Assembly: GCA_030149295.1 (NCBI GenBank)
Contig: JASBRV010000028.1
Span: 1-64,000 of the forward strand
DNA length: 64,000 nt
From: Bacteriovoracales bacterium
GTDB lineage: Bacteria > Bdellovibrionota > Bacteriovoracia > Bacteriovoracales > Bacteriovoracaceae
Reading direction: 5' to 3'
Below, piece by piece: positions 18,241-28,018 of the stretch (position 1 is the stretch's first letter; each line of letters begins with the position of its first letter). Position numbers and translations under genes: made by a program. The notes under the pieces were generated by a model. That model saw only the letters and a program-made list of their open reading frames with translations, made no database searches and was not told the origin of the DNA.

Positions 18241-19701
18241 CTACTTCTTACTATTCACTTTTCTCCAAAAAGGCTTTCTTTCCGAGTTAAGTGATTCCTT
18301 AACACCAGAAAATATACTAGCGCCTTCACGGTAATTGTAAAAGTCCCCCATCGCCTTGCGATAAAAATCTTGTGTATATTCCGAAGATTCCCACTTTTCT
18401 CCGCTTCTCTCCAGTTTTTTCTTAAATTGCTCTGCTACAAGGAGATTTGTCGTCTCGACCCTCCTTGTGTACTCAATGAGAAAGTTCAATCGTTGCTCGA
18501 GGTCAGAGTTTTTACTCTTTCGACTTTGCCACAGCCTGTAGCCATATTCCTCAGCTAATTCCTTGTCATTGAGAACCTCTTGAGTGAAAAGCGAATATTT
18601 CGAAAAGAGCAATTCTCTTGCAATAAAAATGGAGGGAATGTTCTTTGTGACAAATTCTCCCATAGCAAGAACACCTGCCTCTCTATTTTTTAGTTCCCTT
18701 CCCTTTGCATCAACCTCATACCACTTGCCATGATCAAGTTGCACCTTATCCTCATTACTAAAGCCTCGGAAATAAAAAGTAATATCAGGGTTGGTAAACT
18801 CTCCTTTTAAGCCAACTTGCTCTTTGTCCCTTAATTTAAAAAAGCTCTTATTTCCTGTTAAGACGACAAACTCTCCCACAATACTCGATCCTTGAATTGT
18901 GCCATTTGGCATTACAAGGAAGTACTCAGTCTTTTTGGAAATAAAAACATTATTTCTCTTTATAAGCTTATTAAGTTTTTCATATTTAACGAAAGTGTCA
19001 TTGGAGTCCTCTAAGAATTTAAACAAATCCTCCTCATCGAGCTTTTTTTCTCTACGAGGTGGGTTCGCCTCCCCGAGAGAAAGGGGAAAAAAGAGGGAGT
19101 CCGTTTCTTTTATAGACTGAGCTTCAAGTTCATTGGTCCTTCGGCTCCAAACCAATGAGTTACCCGCGTTAAGACGAAGATAGAGAAAATTCTCTTTAAG
19201 TCCGATATTAAACTCTTTAAATGTAATAGAACCTTGGGGAGAGAGACGAACCATAGTGCCATCAAGTAGATAGACCCACACATAAGAGTCATCTTTTGTT
19301 TGAAGTTCATCTCCTTCTCGAATAGTCGAGAGATAACCAACATTAGCATAACCTAGACCTCGATAAAGACGGCACTCTCCCACACACTCTAAGATGTAGC
19401 CCATTTTTTCTCTCAGACGTCTTTCTTGTAAGTTTCTTCGCCATCGAGGTTCTTTTTGCTTAACCCTGATATCAACGCGCCACTGATCCAAGTCTAAGAA
19501 TTTCGATTCTTCAAGGCGATCCCATTCAATAAGTGAAGCCTGCTCTCCTTTAAATTTGAGGATTTCAGGGTTAACGAGTTGTTCATCTGGGCTTACATAA
19601 ATTCGCACCTTTTCATCTTCACTCTTCGCGAGCTCTTCTTGAGCCAAGCTCCAAGAAGTTGCAAAAAGGAAAGTGATCAAAATTTTTTTAACAATATCCA
19701 T
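18241..19701 (-). CDS. Secreted FecR-like domain protein
   Basis: 486 residues with an N-terminal signal peptide (SLAQ cut near 22). Residues about 120-200 (SVxEGDELQTKDDSYVWVYLLDG type, then LSPQGSITFKEF) form a FecR-type beta domain, here probably a periplasmic scaffold rather than an anti-sigma regulator because no sigma factor or transmembrane segment follows. The rest is charged and helical. ATG at 19701 is preferred to the adjacent GTG. It is the first gene of a three-gene unit with maf. Confidence 0.7.
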   Translation of the reverse strand: MDIVKKILITFLFATSWSLAQEELAKSEDEKVRIYVSPDEQLVNPEILKFKGEQASLIEWDRLEESKFLDLDQWRVDIRVKQKEPRWRRNLQERRLREKMGYILECVGECRLYRGLGYANVGYLSTIREGDELQTKDDSYVWVYLLDGTMVRLSPQGSITFKEFNIGLKENFLYLRLNAGNSLVWSRRTNELEAQSIKETDSLFFPLSLGEANPPRREKKLDEEDLFKFLEDSNDTFVKYEKLNKLIKRNNVFISKKTEYFLVMPNGTIQGSSIVGEFVVLTGNKSFFKLRDKEQVGLKGEFTNPDITFYFRGFSNEDKVQLDHGKWYEVDAKGRELKNREAGVLAMGEFVTKNIPSIFIARELLFSKYSLFTQEVLNDKELAEEYGYRLWQSRKSKNSDLEQRLNFLIEYTRRVETTNLLVAEQFKKKLERSGEKWESSEYTQDFYRKAMGDFYNYREGASIFSGVKESLNSERKPFWRKVNSKK

Positions 19702-19849
19702 CACTTACCTTTTCGTCCAAAGCTCCCATCAACCCAAGACCCAAACCCTAAACCCCTGCCCTCAGGAAAGTATTGCCCAGTGCCACTCTCGCCATAACCT
19801 CTTTAATTTGTTAGGATGACGCGAATTGACCACCCCTCCAGGAGAAGAC

Positions 19850-22800
19850 GTGAGCGAGTCTAATAACAGCGATAATTTTTCTTTTGTTGAAAGCGAACAC
19901 AAAATTCTTAAGTTTTGGGAAGAAAATCAGACTTTTAAGAAATCCCTAGAAAAAACTAAAGATGGCGCTCCTTATATTTTTTATGACGGACCTCCCTTTG
20001 CCACAGGTCTTCCTCACCATGGCCACTTAGTTGGCGGTATTCTTAAAGATGCTGTTCCCCGCTATTGGACAATGAAAGGCCGCTATGTTGAGCGCCGTTT
20101 TGGTTGGGATTGCCATGGTCTTCCCGTAGAACACGAGATTGACAAGAAGCTTGGCATGTCTGCTCAAGATGCGGTGAAAGAAATGGGTGTCGCCGGATAC
20201 AATAAAGAGTGCCGCAGCATCGTCCAACGATATACTTCTGAATGGGAAAAAACAGTCAATCGTATTGGTCGCTGGGTTGATTTTGAAAACGATTATAAAA
20301 CTATGGATACGGATTTTATGGAATCTGTATGGTGGGTTTTTAAGCAACTCTGGGAGAAGAACCTCATTTATCAAGGGACGAGAGTTGTTCCCTTTTCAAC
20401 AGCTCTAGGAACAGTCCTTTCAAACTTTGAAGCTGGTCAAAATTATCAAGATGTACAAGACCCTGCGATAACAGTTCTCTTTAAACTAAAAGAAGAAGAC
20501 GCTTATGTATCTGCTTGGACCACGACTCCATGGACACTTCCCTCTAACTTGGGACTGTGTGCAGGCGCGGATATTGATTATGTTCTCCTAAAAGATGAAG
20601 ACCTTGGTAAAAATATCTACTTCGCTAAAGACCTAGTTGCCAATTATGAAAAGAAAAGAAACTTTACGATAATTAAAGAGCTCAAGGGAAGTGAACTTAA
20701 GGGTAAAACTTATGAGCCACTCTTTCCCTACTTTGCGGATATGGCAAGCATTGGAGCCTTTCAAATTCATAATGATGACTATGTAACCACAGATGCCGGT
20801 ACAGGTATTGTTCACCTAGCCCCAGGATTTGGTGAAGATGATAATCGCGTTATGAAAGAAGCTGGTCTCCATGAGGTTTTTGCTTGCCCTGTGGATGATG
20901 CAGGAAAATACACCAAAGAAATCTCTGATTACCAAGGCCAGTACATTAAGGACGCTGACAAACCTCTCATCAAAAGACTTAAAGAAGAGGGAAAGCTCTA
21001 TGAACAAGGTGTTCTCGTTCACTCGTACCCATTTTGTTATCGCTCAGACACCCCTCTCATCTATAAAGCGATCCCCTCTTGGTATGTTAGAGTTGAAGAG
21101 ATTAAACAAAGGCTTCTTCATTCCAATTCTCAAATCAATTGGGTTCCCGGCCACATTAAAGGGGGACGTTTTGGTAAATGGCTTGAAGGAGCCCGAGATT
21201 GGTCCATTTCTCGAAACCGCGTTTGGGGAACACCTCTTCCCATTTGGTACAACCAAGAAGAAGATAAATTCATTTGTATTGGTTCCGTAGAAGAACTGGA
21301 AAAATATTCTGGGAAAAAGTTAGATGATCTTCATCGTGAGTATGTCGACCCTATTGAATTTAGCATCTCTGGAGAAAAAGGGACTTACAAAAGAATCACT
21401 GAGGTCCTCGACTGTTGGTTTGAATCCGGATCTATGCCCTATGCTCAACTTCACTACCCCTTTGAAAACAAAGAGATGTTTGAGAAAGGATTTCCAGCAG
21501 AATTCATCGCTGAAGGCCTCGATCAAACAAGGGGCTGGTTTTACACCCTAACGATTTTGGCAACTGCGCTCTTTGATAAGCCTGCGTTTAAGAATGTTAT
21601 CGTGAATGGCATCGTTATGGCCGAAGATGGCAAGAAAATGTCAAAACGCCTTAAGAACTACACGGCCCCTGACGAACTGATGGAAACCTATGGGGCAGAT
21701 GCCATGAGACTCTATCTCATTAACTCAGGCCTCGTTCGTGCAGAAGAAATGCGATTTTCTGATAGTGGTGTCAAGGACATGGTTCGTCGCGCACTTTTAC
21801 CATGGCTTAATTCACATAAGTTCTTTTCAACATATGCAAGTGTTGATGGCTGGAATGCTTCTCAACATTTTGAGGTCTCAGAAAATATTACTGACAACTG
21901 GATTCTTTCTAACCTACAAACTCTCAAGAAAAATATTGCCGAGGAAATGGAGGGCTATCGTCTTTACAATGTTGTGCCAGCACTCTTTACCTTTATTGAG
22001 GACCTGACCAATTGGTACATCAGACTAAATCGCACTAGATTCTGGGGAGAAGGACTGAGCAAAGATAAGTGTGCAGCCTACTCCACTCTTTATCGAGCTC
22101 TGCTCGAAGTCTCTCAGGCGATGGCGCCATTTGCTCCCTTCCTAAGCGAACATATCTACCAAGAGCTGATGGAATACGCTGATAAGTCGATTCATCCCGA
22201 ATCTGTTCACCTCTGTGACTACCCTGTTGCAGACGAAAAGCTTATTCGCCCTAAACTTGAAGAAGCCGTCAATCGCATGCAACAACTCATTCTTCTAGGT
22301 CGCCAAAAAAGAACTGAGGCGAAAATCAAAGTAAAAACTCCACTTTCACGAGTAACAATCATCCATCAAGATAAAGAACTCCTAGATGAGATTAAAAAAC
22401 TCGAGGAATACATCACGTCAGAACTCAACATTAAAAACGTTGAATATGACACCCAAGAAGACAAGTATATTAACCTTTACGCCAAACCAAATCTTCCCGT
22501 GCTAGGAAAGAGATTTGGAAAACGTATGGGTCAATTTATGAAAATGATTAAATCTTTATCGACCGAGCAACTTCAAGAGCTAGAAGAAAAAGGAAGTCTC
22601 ATTCTAGGCAATGAAGCCTTCACTCCAGATGACTTTCTTATCTTTAGGGAGGCGAAGCCAGGAACCCAGGCTATCAGTAACCGCTATATAAGCATTGACC
22701 TTGATTGCGAACTTACGGATGATCTCATTGATGAGGGATTGGCCCGTGAGTGTGTCAATAGGATTCAAAGAACAAGAAAGGACATTGGTCTTAATGTTGA

Positions 22801-22987
22801 GGACCGAATTTCTATTGAATTTTCAAGCTCATCAGATCGTCTTAAAAATGCCATCGAGAAACACAAAGACTACATATGTGGAGAAACATTGGCAGTTAGC
22901 CTCTCAAATGCTGGCGAAAAAACGAACGGTCAGTCTTTTTCTATTGAAGAGCATGAGATTGTTCTCAACATCAAAAAACATAGTTAA
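19850..22987 (+). CDS. ileS: Isoleucyl-tRNA synthetase
   Basis: 1045 residues, class I synthetase charging tRNA-Ile. The HIGH motif appears as HGHL (about residue 56) inside the GPPFATGLPHHGH block, the editing domain as TTPWTLPSN, and KMSKR at about 596, followed by a long anticodon-binding region. The size and GLPHHGH signature match the eukaryote-like (type 2) IleS group, which is often less sensitive to mupirocin; the resistance statement is family knowledge only. GTG at 19850 follows AGGAG at 5-bp spacing; an upstream TTG (19826) lacks such a site. No T-box precedes it. Confidence 0.95.
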   Translation: MSESNNSDNFSFVESEHKILKFWEENQTFKKSLEKTKDGAPYIFYDGPPFATGLPHHGHLVGGILKDAVPRYWTMKGRYVERRFGWDCHGLPVEHEIDKKLGMSAQDAVKEMGVAGYNKECRSIVQRYTSEWEKTVNRIGRWVDFENDYKTMDTDFMESVWWVFKQLWEKNLIYQGTRVVPFSTALGTVLSNFEAGQNYQDVQDPAITVLFKLKEEDAYVSAWTTTPWTLPSNLGLCAGADIDYVLLKDEDLGKNIYFAKDLVANYEKKRNFTIIKELKGSELKGKTYEPLFPYFADMASIGAFQIHNDDYVTTDAGTGIVHLAPGFGEDDNRVMKEAGLHEVFACPVDDAGKYTKEISDYQGQYIKDADKPLIKRLKEEGKLYEQGVLVHSYPFCYRSDTPLIYKAIPSWYVRVEEIKQRLLHSNSQINWVPGHIKGGRFGKWLEGARDWSISRNRVWGTPLPIWYNQEEDKFICIGSVEELEKYSGKKLDDLHREYVDPIEFSISGEKGTYKRITEVLDCWFESGSMPYAQLHYPFENKEMFEKGFPAEFIAEGLDQTRGWFYTLTILATALFDKPAFKNVIVNGIVMAEDGKKMSKRLKNYTAPDELMETYGADAMRLYLINSGLVRAEEMRFSDSGVKDMVRRALLPWLNSHKFFSTYASVDGWNASQHFEVSENITDNWILSNLQTLKKNIAEEMEGYRLYNVVPALFTFIEDLTNWYIRLNRTRFWGEGLSKDKCAAYSTLYRALLEVSQAMAPFAPFLSEHIYQELMEYADKSIHPESVHLCDYPVADEKLIRPKLEEAVNRMQQLILLGRQKRTEAKIKVKTPLSRVTIIHQDKELLDEIKKLEEYITSELNIKNVEYDTQEDKYINLYAKPNLPVLGKRFGKRMGQFMKMIKSLSTEQLQELEEKGSLILGNEAFTPDDFLIFREAKPGTQAISNRYISIDLDCELTDDLIDEGLARECVNRIQRTRKDIGLNVEDRISIEFSSSSDRLKNAIEKHKDYICGETLAVSLSNAGEKTNGQSFSIEEHEIVLNIKKHS

Positions 22988-23008
22988 TTTAAGCACTTAA
23001 CCAAAAAG

Positions 23009-23037
23009 AAGCCCCTTATTTTTAAGGGGCTTTATTC
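23009..23037 (+). terminator. Terminator after ileS
   Basis: AAGCCCCTTA-TTTT-TAAGGGGCTT, a perfect 10-bp stem (23009-23032) followed by a T-rich tract, 21 bp after the ileS stop. Confidence 0.88.
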
Positions 23038-23117
23038 TATTTTTCCTAATAATTACCTTCTGTTAGACGATAAGTAGTTATCATAGACACTCTATCGCTA
23101 GATCAAGGGAAACCGTC

Positions 23118-23669
23118 ATGGGAATAAAATCGGGAAAAATTGCTCTCAAAAAGGCCGGGCAAAAAAAGTGCATGAAAAGTGTGAGCTATCGTTTGCCCCA
23201 AAGAGACTTTAGTGTGTCGGAAACCCTAATGAAAGAGTTTCAGTCTCTTGAACTCAGTGATGAAGAGAAAGGAAAATTATCACGCAGTCATAGAAAGACT
23301 ATGTGTAACTATACCCACCTAAGTGAAGGTGACATAGCCAATTACAGAAATCAACTCATCAAAGAATTATCCCAATACACAGATGAGCGTTTAGTGATTG
23401 TCGCTTCAGAAATGGGAGCGTTTATTTGTTTAGCAGCCATTTTTAGTGGAGAACTTCCCCAAAATGTAAATTGGCACTTTGAACTCAAGGAATTTGCTCC
23501 ACCTCTCTTTCCTAAAAACTTAGTAAAAAAGAAATCTGCCGGCCAATCATATGACATAAGCCTAAAGTTTAGTCGAGATGGCTGGATAAGACCTTTTCCT
23601 ACCCTATGCAAGGTTCCTTCCTATATGCATCTGAATTCAACAATCGACCATGAGGAACTAGCCGCTTAG
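23118..23669 (+). CDS. Cytoplasmic protein of unknown function
   Basis: 183 residues, no signal peptide. The N-terminus is basic (about 1-25); the middle is helical (SLELSDEEKGKLSRSHRKTM). A hydrophobic segment around residues 90-110 (RLVIVASEMGAFICLAAIFSGELP) looks like a buried strand-helix unit rather than a membrane anchor. I recognise no family. It is followed closely by a secreted-protein gene on the same strand. Confidence 0.55.
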   Translation: MGIKSGKIALKKAGQKKCMKSVSYRLPQRDFSVSETLMKEFQSLELSDEEKGKLSRSHRKTMCNYTHLSEGDIANYRNQLIKELSQYTDERLVIVASEMGAFICLAAIFSGELPQNVNWHFELKEFAPPLFPKNLVKKKSAGQSYDISLKFSRDGWIRPFPTLCKVPSYMHLNSTIDHEELAA

Positions 23670-23694
23670 CCTAGAATTCCTTATACTACTTGTT

Positions 23695-24528
23695 ATGAAG
23701 TGGTTGTCGATTCTATTTTTCATCATTTGCTTACCCGTTCACTCCCAAGTGAAAAGTACCTATTTTCTTTATGATGATAAAGAAATTAAGATCGACCCCA
23801 GAAGCTTTAATCGCTATATTCTTCCTCAGCTTCGTGCCATTAATCAAGAATTCTTTCTTATTTTAAAAAAGCTCCATCCTCTTCATCAATCTACAATAAA
23901 GATTTACCAACATCTAAAGAAAATTGAGAGAAACTATAATTCCTTTTCAAAGGAGTGTGGTAAGTTAGATGAAAAGTGTCATAAGGCTCTTCATTCCATC
24001 TATGAACAATCAAGGGAATTAGAATTACTTCTCTTAAGGCCTCAAAATGAGGCAATGAGTTTTTCTCATCCAGAAAATGTTGCCCACACAGACTCTTTGC
24101 TTCACCTCATCTCAGACATGACCCTAATAGGAAATACAAATTATCGATTAATGCATACTCTAGAAGAATATCTATTAACGGCTAATACAACATTTTTTAA
24201 TTTTTTCGATGAGAGAAAAATTATAGAGCCTAAAATCCATCAGATGGTGGTAACAGCTGATCTCATGTTGACACCTCTTCTAAAAAAAGAGTTAAAAGAT
24301 CCATTTCATTCAGTATGGATTCATTTTTTTAGTAATATAAATGAGCACCTTCTTCACAACAAAGATCAGAAATTTCTCATTTCAAGGCTTGAGGAGCTCA
24401 ACCTAGCTTGGAATACCTTTCATATGAAAATGACGAAGGAGAATAACGACCTACCCAACAATCTCATTAAACTCATTAAGATCATGCACAATCGCTGGAA
24501 CTCTTGCCTAAAAATTATACTGCGCTAG
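23695..24528 (+). CDS. Secreted helical protein, unknown
   Basis: 277 residues with signal peptide LSILFFIICLPVHSQ (cut about 18). The mature part is all helical, with two Cys close together (ECGKLDEKC, about 83-90), probably a disulfide. No enzyme motif is seen. The 3' end converges on the 24525 gene with a 4-bp overlap. Confidence 0.6.
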   Translation: MKWLSILFFIICLPVHSQVKSTYFLYDDKEIKIDPRSFNRYILPQLRAINQEFFLILKKLHPLHQSTIKIYQHLKKIERNYNSFSKECGKLDEKCHKALHSIYEQSRELELLLLRPQNEAMSFSHPENVAHTDSLLHLISDMTLIGNTNYRLMHTLEEYLLTANTTFFNFFDERKIIEPKIHQMVVTADLMLTPLLKKELKDPFHSVWIHFFSNINEHLLHNKDQKFLISRLEELNLAWNTFHMKMTKENNDLPNNLIKLIKIMHNRWNSCLKIILR

Positions 24529-24839
24529 TCTTTGATGAATTGATTTTTCTCATCGATGAGACCTTCCATCCTCGCAAGGTTAATTGCAGTTGATGACAGA
24601 AGATGCTCCAAATTTACCGAAGTTGCTTTGAGCCAATTATGAATCATTTCATCCTCAGGCTTTACTTTTATGCATTTTTCTTGGTAGGCGGTAAACTCTT
24701 TTACTGATCTTAGAAGATGGATAAGGTTACCAGGACATTCACAAGAAACACTATCTCCACTTTTTTCCATTTCTGCCATGGCCTCCTCTGTGAGGATTCC
24801 GTTTGAATCTAAAAGGGAAAAACTCTTATCATTGCTCAT
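24525..24839 (-). CDS. Small helical cytoplasmic protein, unknown
   Basis: 104 residues, acidic, mostly helical, with CEC in the middle (SVSCECPGNLIHLL, about 31-44). This is the kind of segment seen where a helix follows a metal- or redox-active turn, but a role is not demonstrable. Its ATG overlaps the stop of the 24836 gene by 4 bp, so the two are co-translated and may act together. Confidence 0.6.
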   Translation of the reverse strand: MSNDKSFSLLDSNGILTEEAMAEMEKSGDSVSCECPGNLIHLLRSVKEFTAYQEKCIKVKPEDEMIHNWLKATSVNLEHLLSSTAINLARMEGLIDEKNQFIKD

Positions 24840-25312
24840 GTTAACTCCTGTATATGGGTTATCACTCTCAAGGTGCTTATATGACAGTTAAAAATATCTT
24901 GGCCCAACTGCTTAGGTGCTTTTGGGAATGCGACAACACAGCTCTTACCTTCAATTTTTTTCACAACTCCTGGACCCAATATTGGCGTCGCCTTGGATTT
25001 CACAACACTACCAATGATGACCTCCGCCTGACGTGGATTGATTAACTTAGACCTTCCCACATTGTGATCCAAAAAAAGAAAGGGATCTTTGAATAAGTTT
25101 AAGAGTCCCATTTCGTCTACTAATTGAATTGGCCTGTAAAAGTTTTCGTCATTTTTTTGTCCTGCCACATCAGAATAAACGAATATGGCCTCTGCGGTAC
25201 AATAGATGATGTCAGACAATTTTTTGGCAAACTTCACCTTATAACAAAGTTTAGCGTCAGTGGGAATATCAGGTTTATCAGGTAGCCCAATAAAAAATAC
25301 AGTATTTTTCAT
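24836..25312 (-). CDS. Cytoplasmic protein, unknown
   Basis: 158 residues, alternating strands and helices (MKNTVFFIGLPDKPDIP, then IIYCTAEAIFVYSD), which suggests an alpha/beta, receiver-like fold. The phospho-acceptor pattern of response regulators is not convincing. Partner of the coupled 104-residue protein. No family call. Confidence 0.55.
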   Translation of the reverse strand: MKNTVFFIGLPDKPDIPTDAKLCYKVKFAKKLSDIIYCTAEAIFVYSDVAGQKNDENFYRPIQLVDEMGLLNLFKDPFLFLDHNVGRSKLINPRQAEVIIGSVVKSKATPILGPGVVKKIEGKSCVVAFPKAPKQLGQDIFNCHISTLRVITHIQELT

Positions 25313-25416
25313 AGGCTTATCTTAATCATTCTATAAAAGTTGTGGAAGAAAAGATGTTACACGGAAAGTCTGGATTAAATGATTGTCCAAGACAAATACT
25401 CTAAGCTATTGAAATT

Positions 25417-25441
25417 AAAAAGCCACCTACAAGAGGTGGCT
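25417..25441 (-). terminator. Terminator after rpsU
   Basis: On the minus strand AGCCACCT-CTTGT-AGGTGGCT forms an 8-bp perfect stem (25421-25441) followed by a run of T (AAAA at 25417-25420 on the plus strand), 36 bp after the rpsU stop. Confidence 0.88.
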
Positions 25442-25476
25442 CATTATTTAAAATGCATATTGTAAATGAAGATTAA

Positions 25477-25695
25477 CTAGATCTTGCGACCTCTTCTTAC
25501 TTTAAAGAGAGATTTACTTCTCCTTTTAGCGGCAGCTTCATTTTTCTCTTTCATTTTAACAGAAGGTTTTTTGTATTCTTGGCGCTTGCGGTACTCACGA
25601 ACCACACCGTAGTTCTCGCACATACGCTTAAACTTACGTAGAGATCTCTCTACACCACGACTATCTTCAATTTCTACACGAATTGTTGTCGACAT
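25477..25695 (-). CDS. rpsU: Ribosomal protein bS21
   Basis: 72 residues of the 30S subunit protein that helps mRNA engagement. The family core RKFKRMCENYGVVREYRKR (about 20-38) and a basic C-terminal tail ending in RRGRKI are clear. ATG at 25695 is chosen because a full AAGGAGGTGA lies five bases before it. It is a single gene with its own terminator, divergent from rarA. Confidence 0.96.
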   Translation of the reverse strand: MSTTIRVEIEDSRGVERSLRKFKRMCENYGVVREYRKRQEYKKPSVKMKEKNEAAAKRRSKSLFKVRRGRKI

Positions 25696-25812
25696 AAAAT
25701 TCACCTCCTTCTCTAGAGCATTTGACCCTCTACTGAGGGGTTAAGATCAACTGTAGGGGCTCAAAGTAGGATGAGGGCCTTACAAAGTCAATTAAGAAGT
25801 CTATGAAAGGCC

Positions 25813-27042
25813 ATGAATGATTTATTCTCAAAGCCCGCCACCCCTACACACCAACCTCTTGCGCACAGAGTAAGACCTAAATCCTTTGACCTTTTCCACG
25901 GTCATGAGGCGATTTTTAGAAAGTACCCCTTTCTCAAAGACCAGGCCCTTCCGAGTCTGATTCTCAGTGGCCCTCCAGGCTCAGGAAAGACGACTCTTGC
26001 TCAGGTAATAGCTTCACATCATGGTCTTGAGCTTTATTCTTTTAACGCTGTCCTAGGCGGTGTTGCTGACTTAAAAAAACTTATCGCTAAGGCCATGGAG
26101 GTTCAAAGTTTTTACGAAAAACGGGCGATCATTTTCGTCGATGAGATTCATCGTTTTAATAAGGCCCAGCAAGATGCCCTTCTCCCCTTTGTAGAAAAAG
26201 GTGACTTCATTTTTATTGGGGCGACGACAGAGCATCCTAAAACCAGCATTAACAGGGCCCTTCTCTCTCGAGTTCATCTTATTCGATTAAATAAGCTTGA
26301 GCCAAAAGACATCGAAATCATCCTAAGGAATGCTCTGTCTCATGAAGAAAAGACTATTGAAAAAGAGATCATAACAACAATCGCCCTTCACTCAGACGGT
26401 GATGCTCGCTATGCACTTAACGCCCTTGAAACCTTTCTGCGCCAAGGAGAAAACCAAAGCGTCGAAGAGCTCAAAAATCAATTGGGTGGTGGAAGCCGCC
26501 ACTATGATAAGAATAATGATAGGCACTATGATGTCATTTCGGCTTTTATTAAAAGTGTACGTGGTAGTGACCCAAGTGCTGCTCTTCTTTATTTGGCGAT
26601 CATGCTTGATGGTGGAGAGGATCCTAAATTCATTGCCAGAAGACTTGTTATCCTCGCCTCTGAGGATATTGGCAATGCCGATCCACAGGCCCTTACCCTT
26701 GCTATATCTGGTCTTCACACAACAGAAGCCATTGGTATGCCAGAAGCCAGAATCACGCTCTCTCAAGTCACCACCTACTTAGCTTCCACTCAAAAATCGA
26801 ATGCTGCCTATCAAGGCATAAATGATGCCCTCGAATTCGTGAGAGAAAGACCTACAATCGAAGTTCCCAATCATCTTCGAAACCATCACCCTGAAAAAAA
26901 GGACTATAAATATCCGCATAATTATGAAGGGGCTCACGTAACGCAAAGATATGCACCTCAAGAGACTCCAGAGTTCTATCAACCCAAAAATATTGGAACG
27001 GAATCAAAAATTAAAGCCCGTCTAGAGTCTCTAAAGAAGTAA
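25813..27042 (+). CDS. rarA: Replication-associated recombination protein A (AAA+ ATPase)
   Basis: 409 residues. Walker [10 protein letters not shown] (about 53-61), Walker [11 protein letters not shown] (about 106-115), sensor GATTEHP and SRVHL (arginine finger region), then the MgsA/RarA C-terminal helical domain with DGDARYALN and [17 protein letters not shown]. It acts at stalled replication forks. The length is typical. Confidence 0.95.
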   Translation: MNDLFSKPATPTHQPLAHRVRPKSFDLFHGHEAIFRKYPFLKDQALPSLILSGPPGSGKTTLAQVIASHHGLELYSFNAVLGGVADLKKLIAKAMEVQSFYEKRAIIFVDEIHRFNKAQQDALLPFVEKGDFIFIGATTEHPKTSINRALLSRVHLIRLNKLEPKDIEIILRNALSHEEKTIEKEIITTIALHSDGDARYALNALETFLRQGENQSVEELKNQLGGGSRHYDKNNDRHYDVISAFIKSVRGSDPSAALLYLAIMLDGGEDPKFIARRLVILASEDIGNADPQALTLAISGLHTTEAIGMPEARITLSQVTTYLASTQKSNAAYQGINDALEFVRERPTIEVPNHLRNHHPEKKDYKYPHNYEGAHVTQRYAPQETPEFYQPKNIGTESKIKARLESLKK

Positions 27043-27091
27043 AAAGTTCAAAGTTATGGCCACCTTAAGCTCTGGGGGATAGCTTTTCTCA

Positions 27092-28018
27092 ATGAAAAAT
27101 ATCGCAAGACTTATTATCTTCTGTATCCTCTTCTGTCCCTCGACTTATGCAGACATCTTTGGCACAGATGACAGAAGAGACGTTAAGCCCGGATCTCATC
27201 ATTTTAACAGAGCACGTTCTGTTGCTGTGGGAGTCATCAATTCCCTATGGACGGATAAGCATCCCGCCTATTCAGAACTGTGGGCCGACCCTATCAGTGA
27301 TTTCTTATGTAAGGATGAACCCTTTTCTAAACAGAGATCTGTCTCATATGCTTGTACAGGATTTTTGGTAGGGCCAGATCTTCTTGTTACGGCAGGACAC
27401 TGTAGTGTTAATGGAGGAGAGGTAAGAAACTCATCTGAGAATTACTGCGAAGCCTATACATGGATGTTTGACTTTTATGCTCACACCAACACCAATCGCG
27501 TTCTAAAAAGAAATATATATAAGTGTAAAGAAATTATCTATGCCACTCAAATTGGGGAAGGCATTGGTAGCCAAGACTTCGCACTTATTAGACTTGATAG
27601 AAAAGTAGTTGACCGAAGACCATTAAAACTTGCAGAGAACTCTCCAAGCCTCTTTGATAAAGTTCACATGATGGGTCATCCCATGGGTCTTCCCATGAAA
27701 TATGCCGATAACTCTGAAGTTTTTAGTATTGATAACAAGCGTTCTTTTCTCACTAATCTCGATGCCTTTTCAGGGAATAGTGGAAGTCCTGTTTTTAATG
27801 AAAATGATGAAGTTATAGGTGTACTCGTTGCTGGTAATCCTGCGGTCTCGACCTACACAGACGAAGAGAAAAAATGTGAGAGATTTAATCGTTGTGATGA
27901 AAACGGTGAAAACTGTAAAGCGATTGCAATAAATGAGGACAATCAAGGCTTTCCTCAAACCTTTTCAGAAGTTCAAGACATACAATTTTACAAAAACCTT
28001 ATCAACGACAGTCTCTAA
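27092..28018 (+). CDS. Secreted trypsin-like serine protease
   Basis: 308 residues with signal peptide (LIIFCILFCPSTYA, cut about 20). Catalytic triad in order: His in LLVTAGHC (about 101), Asp in SQDFALIRL (about 161), Ser in FSGNSGSPV (about 229), the S1/V8-type pattern. Several Cys pairs suggest disulfides outside the cytoplasm. A protease of this kind suits degradation of prey or environmental protein (inference). It overlaps the converging lipoprotein gene by 17 bp. Confidence 0.88.
   Translation: MKNIARLIIFCILFCPSTYADIFGTDDRRDVKPGSHHFNRARSVAVGVINSLWTDKHPAYSELWADPISDFLCKDEPFSKQRSVSYACTGFLVGPDLLVTAGHCSVNGGEVRNSSENYCEAYTWMFDFYAHTNTNRVLKRNIYKCKEIIYATQIGEGIGSQDFALIRLDRKVVDRRPLKLAENSPSLFDKVHMMGHPMGLPMKYADNSEVFSIDNKRSFLTNLDAFSGNSGSPVFNENDEVIGVLVAGNPAVSTYTDEEKKCERFNRCDENGENCKAIAINEDNQGFPQTFSEVQDIQFYKNLINDSL

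Noticed and set aside
19705-19849. T-box or other riboswitch before ileS
   Set aside because: Only about 145 bp, shared with a divergent gene, with no T-box core sequence or terminator hairpin.
20871-21290. 139-codon frame inside ileS on the same strand
   Set aside because: Out-of-frame shadow; ileS is continuous with all motifs in order.
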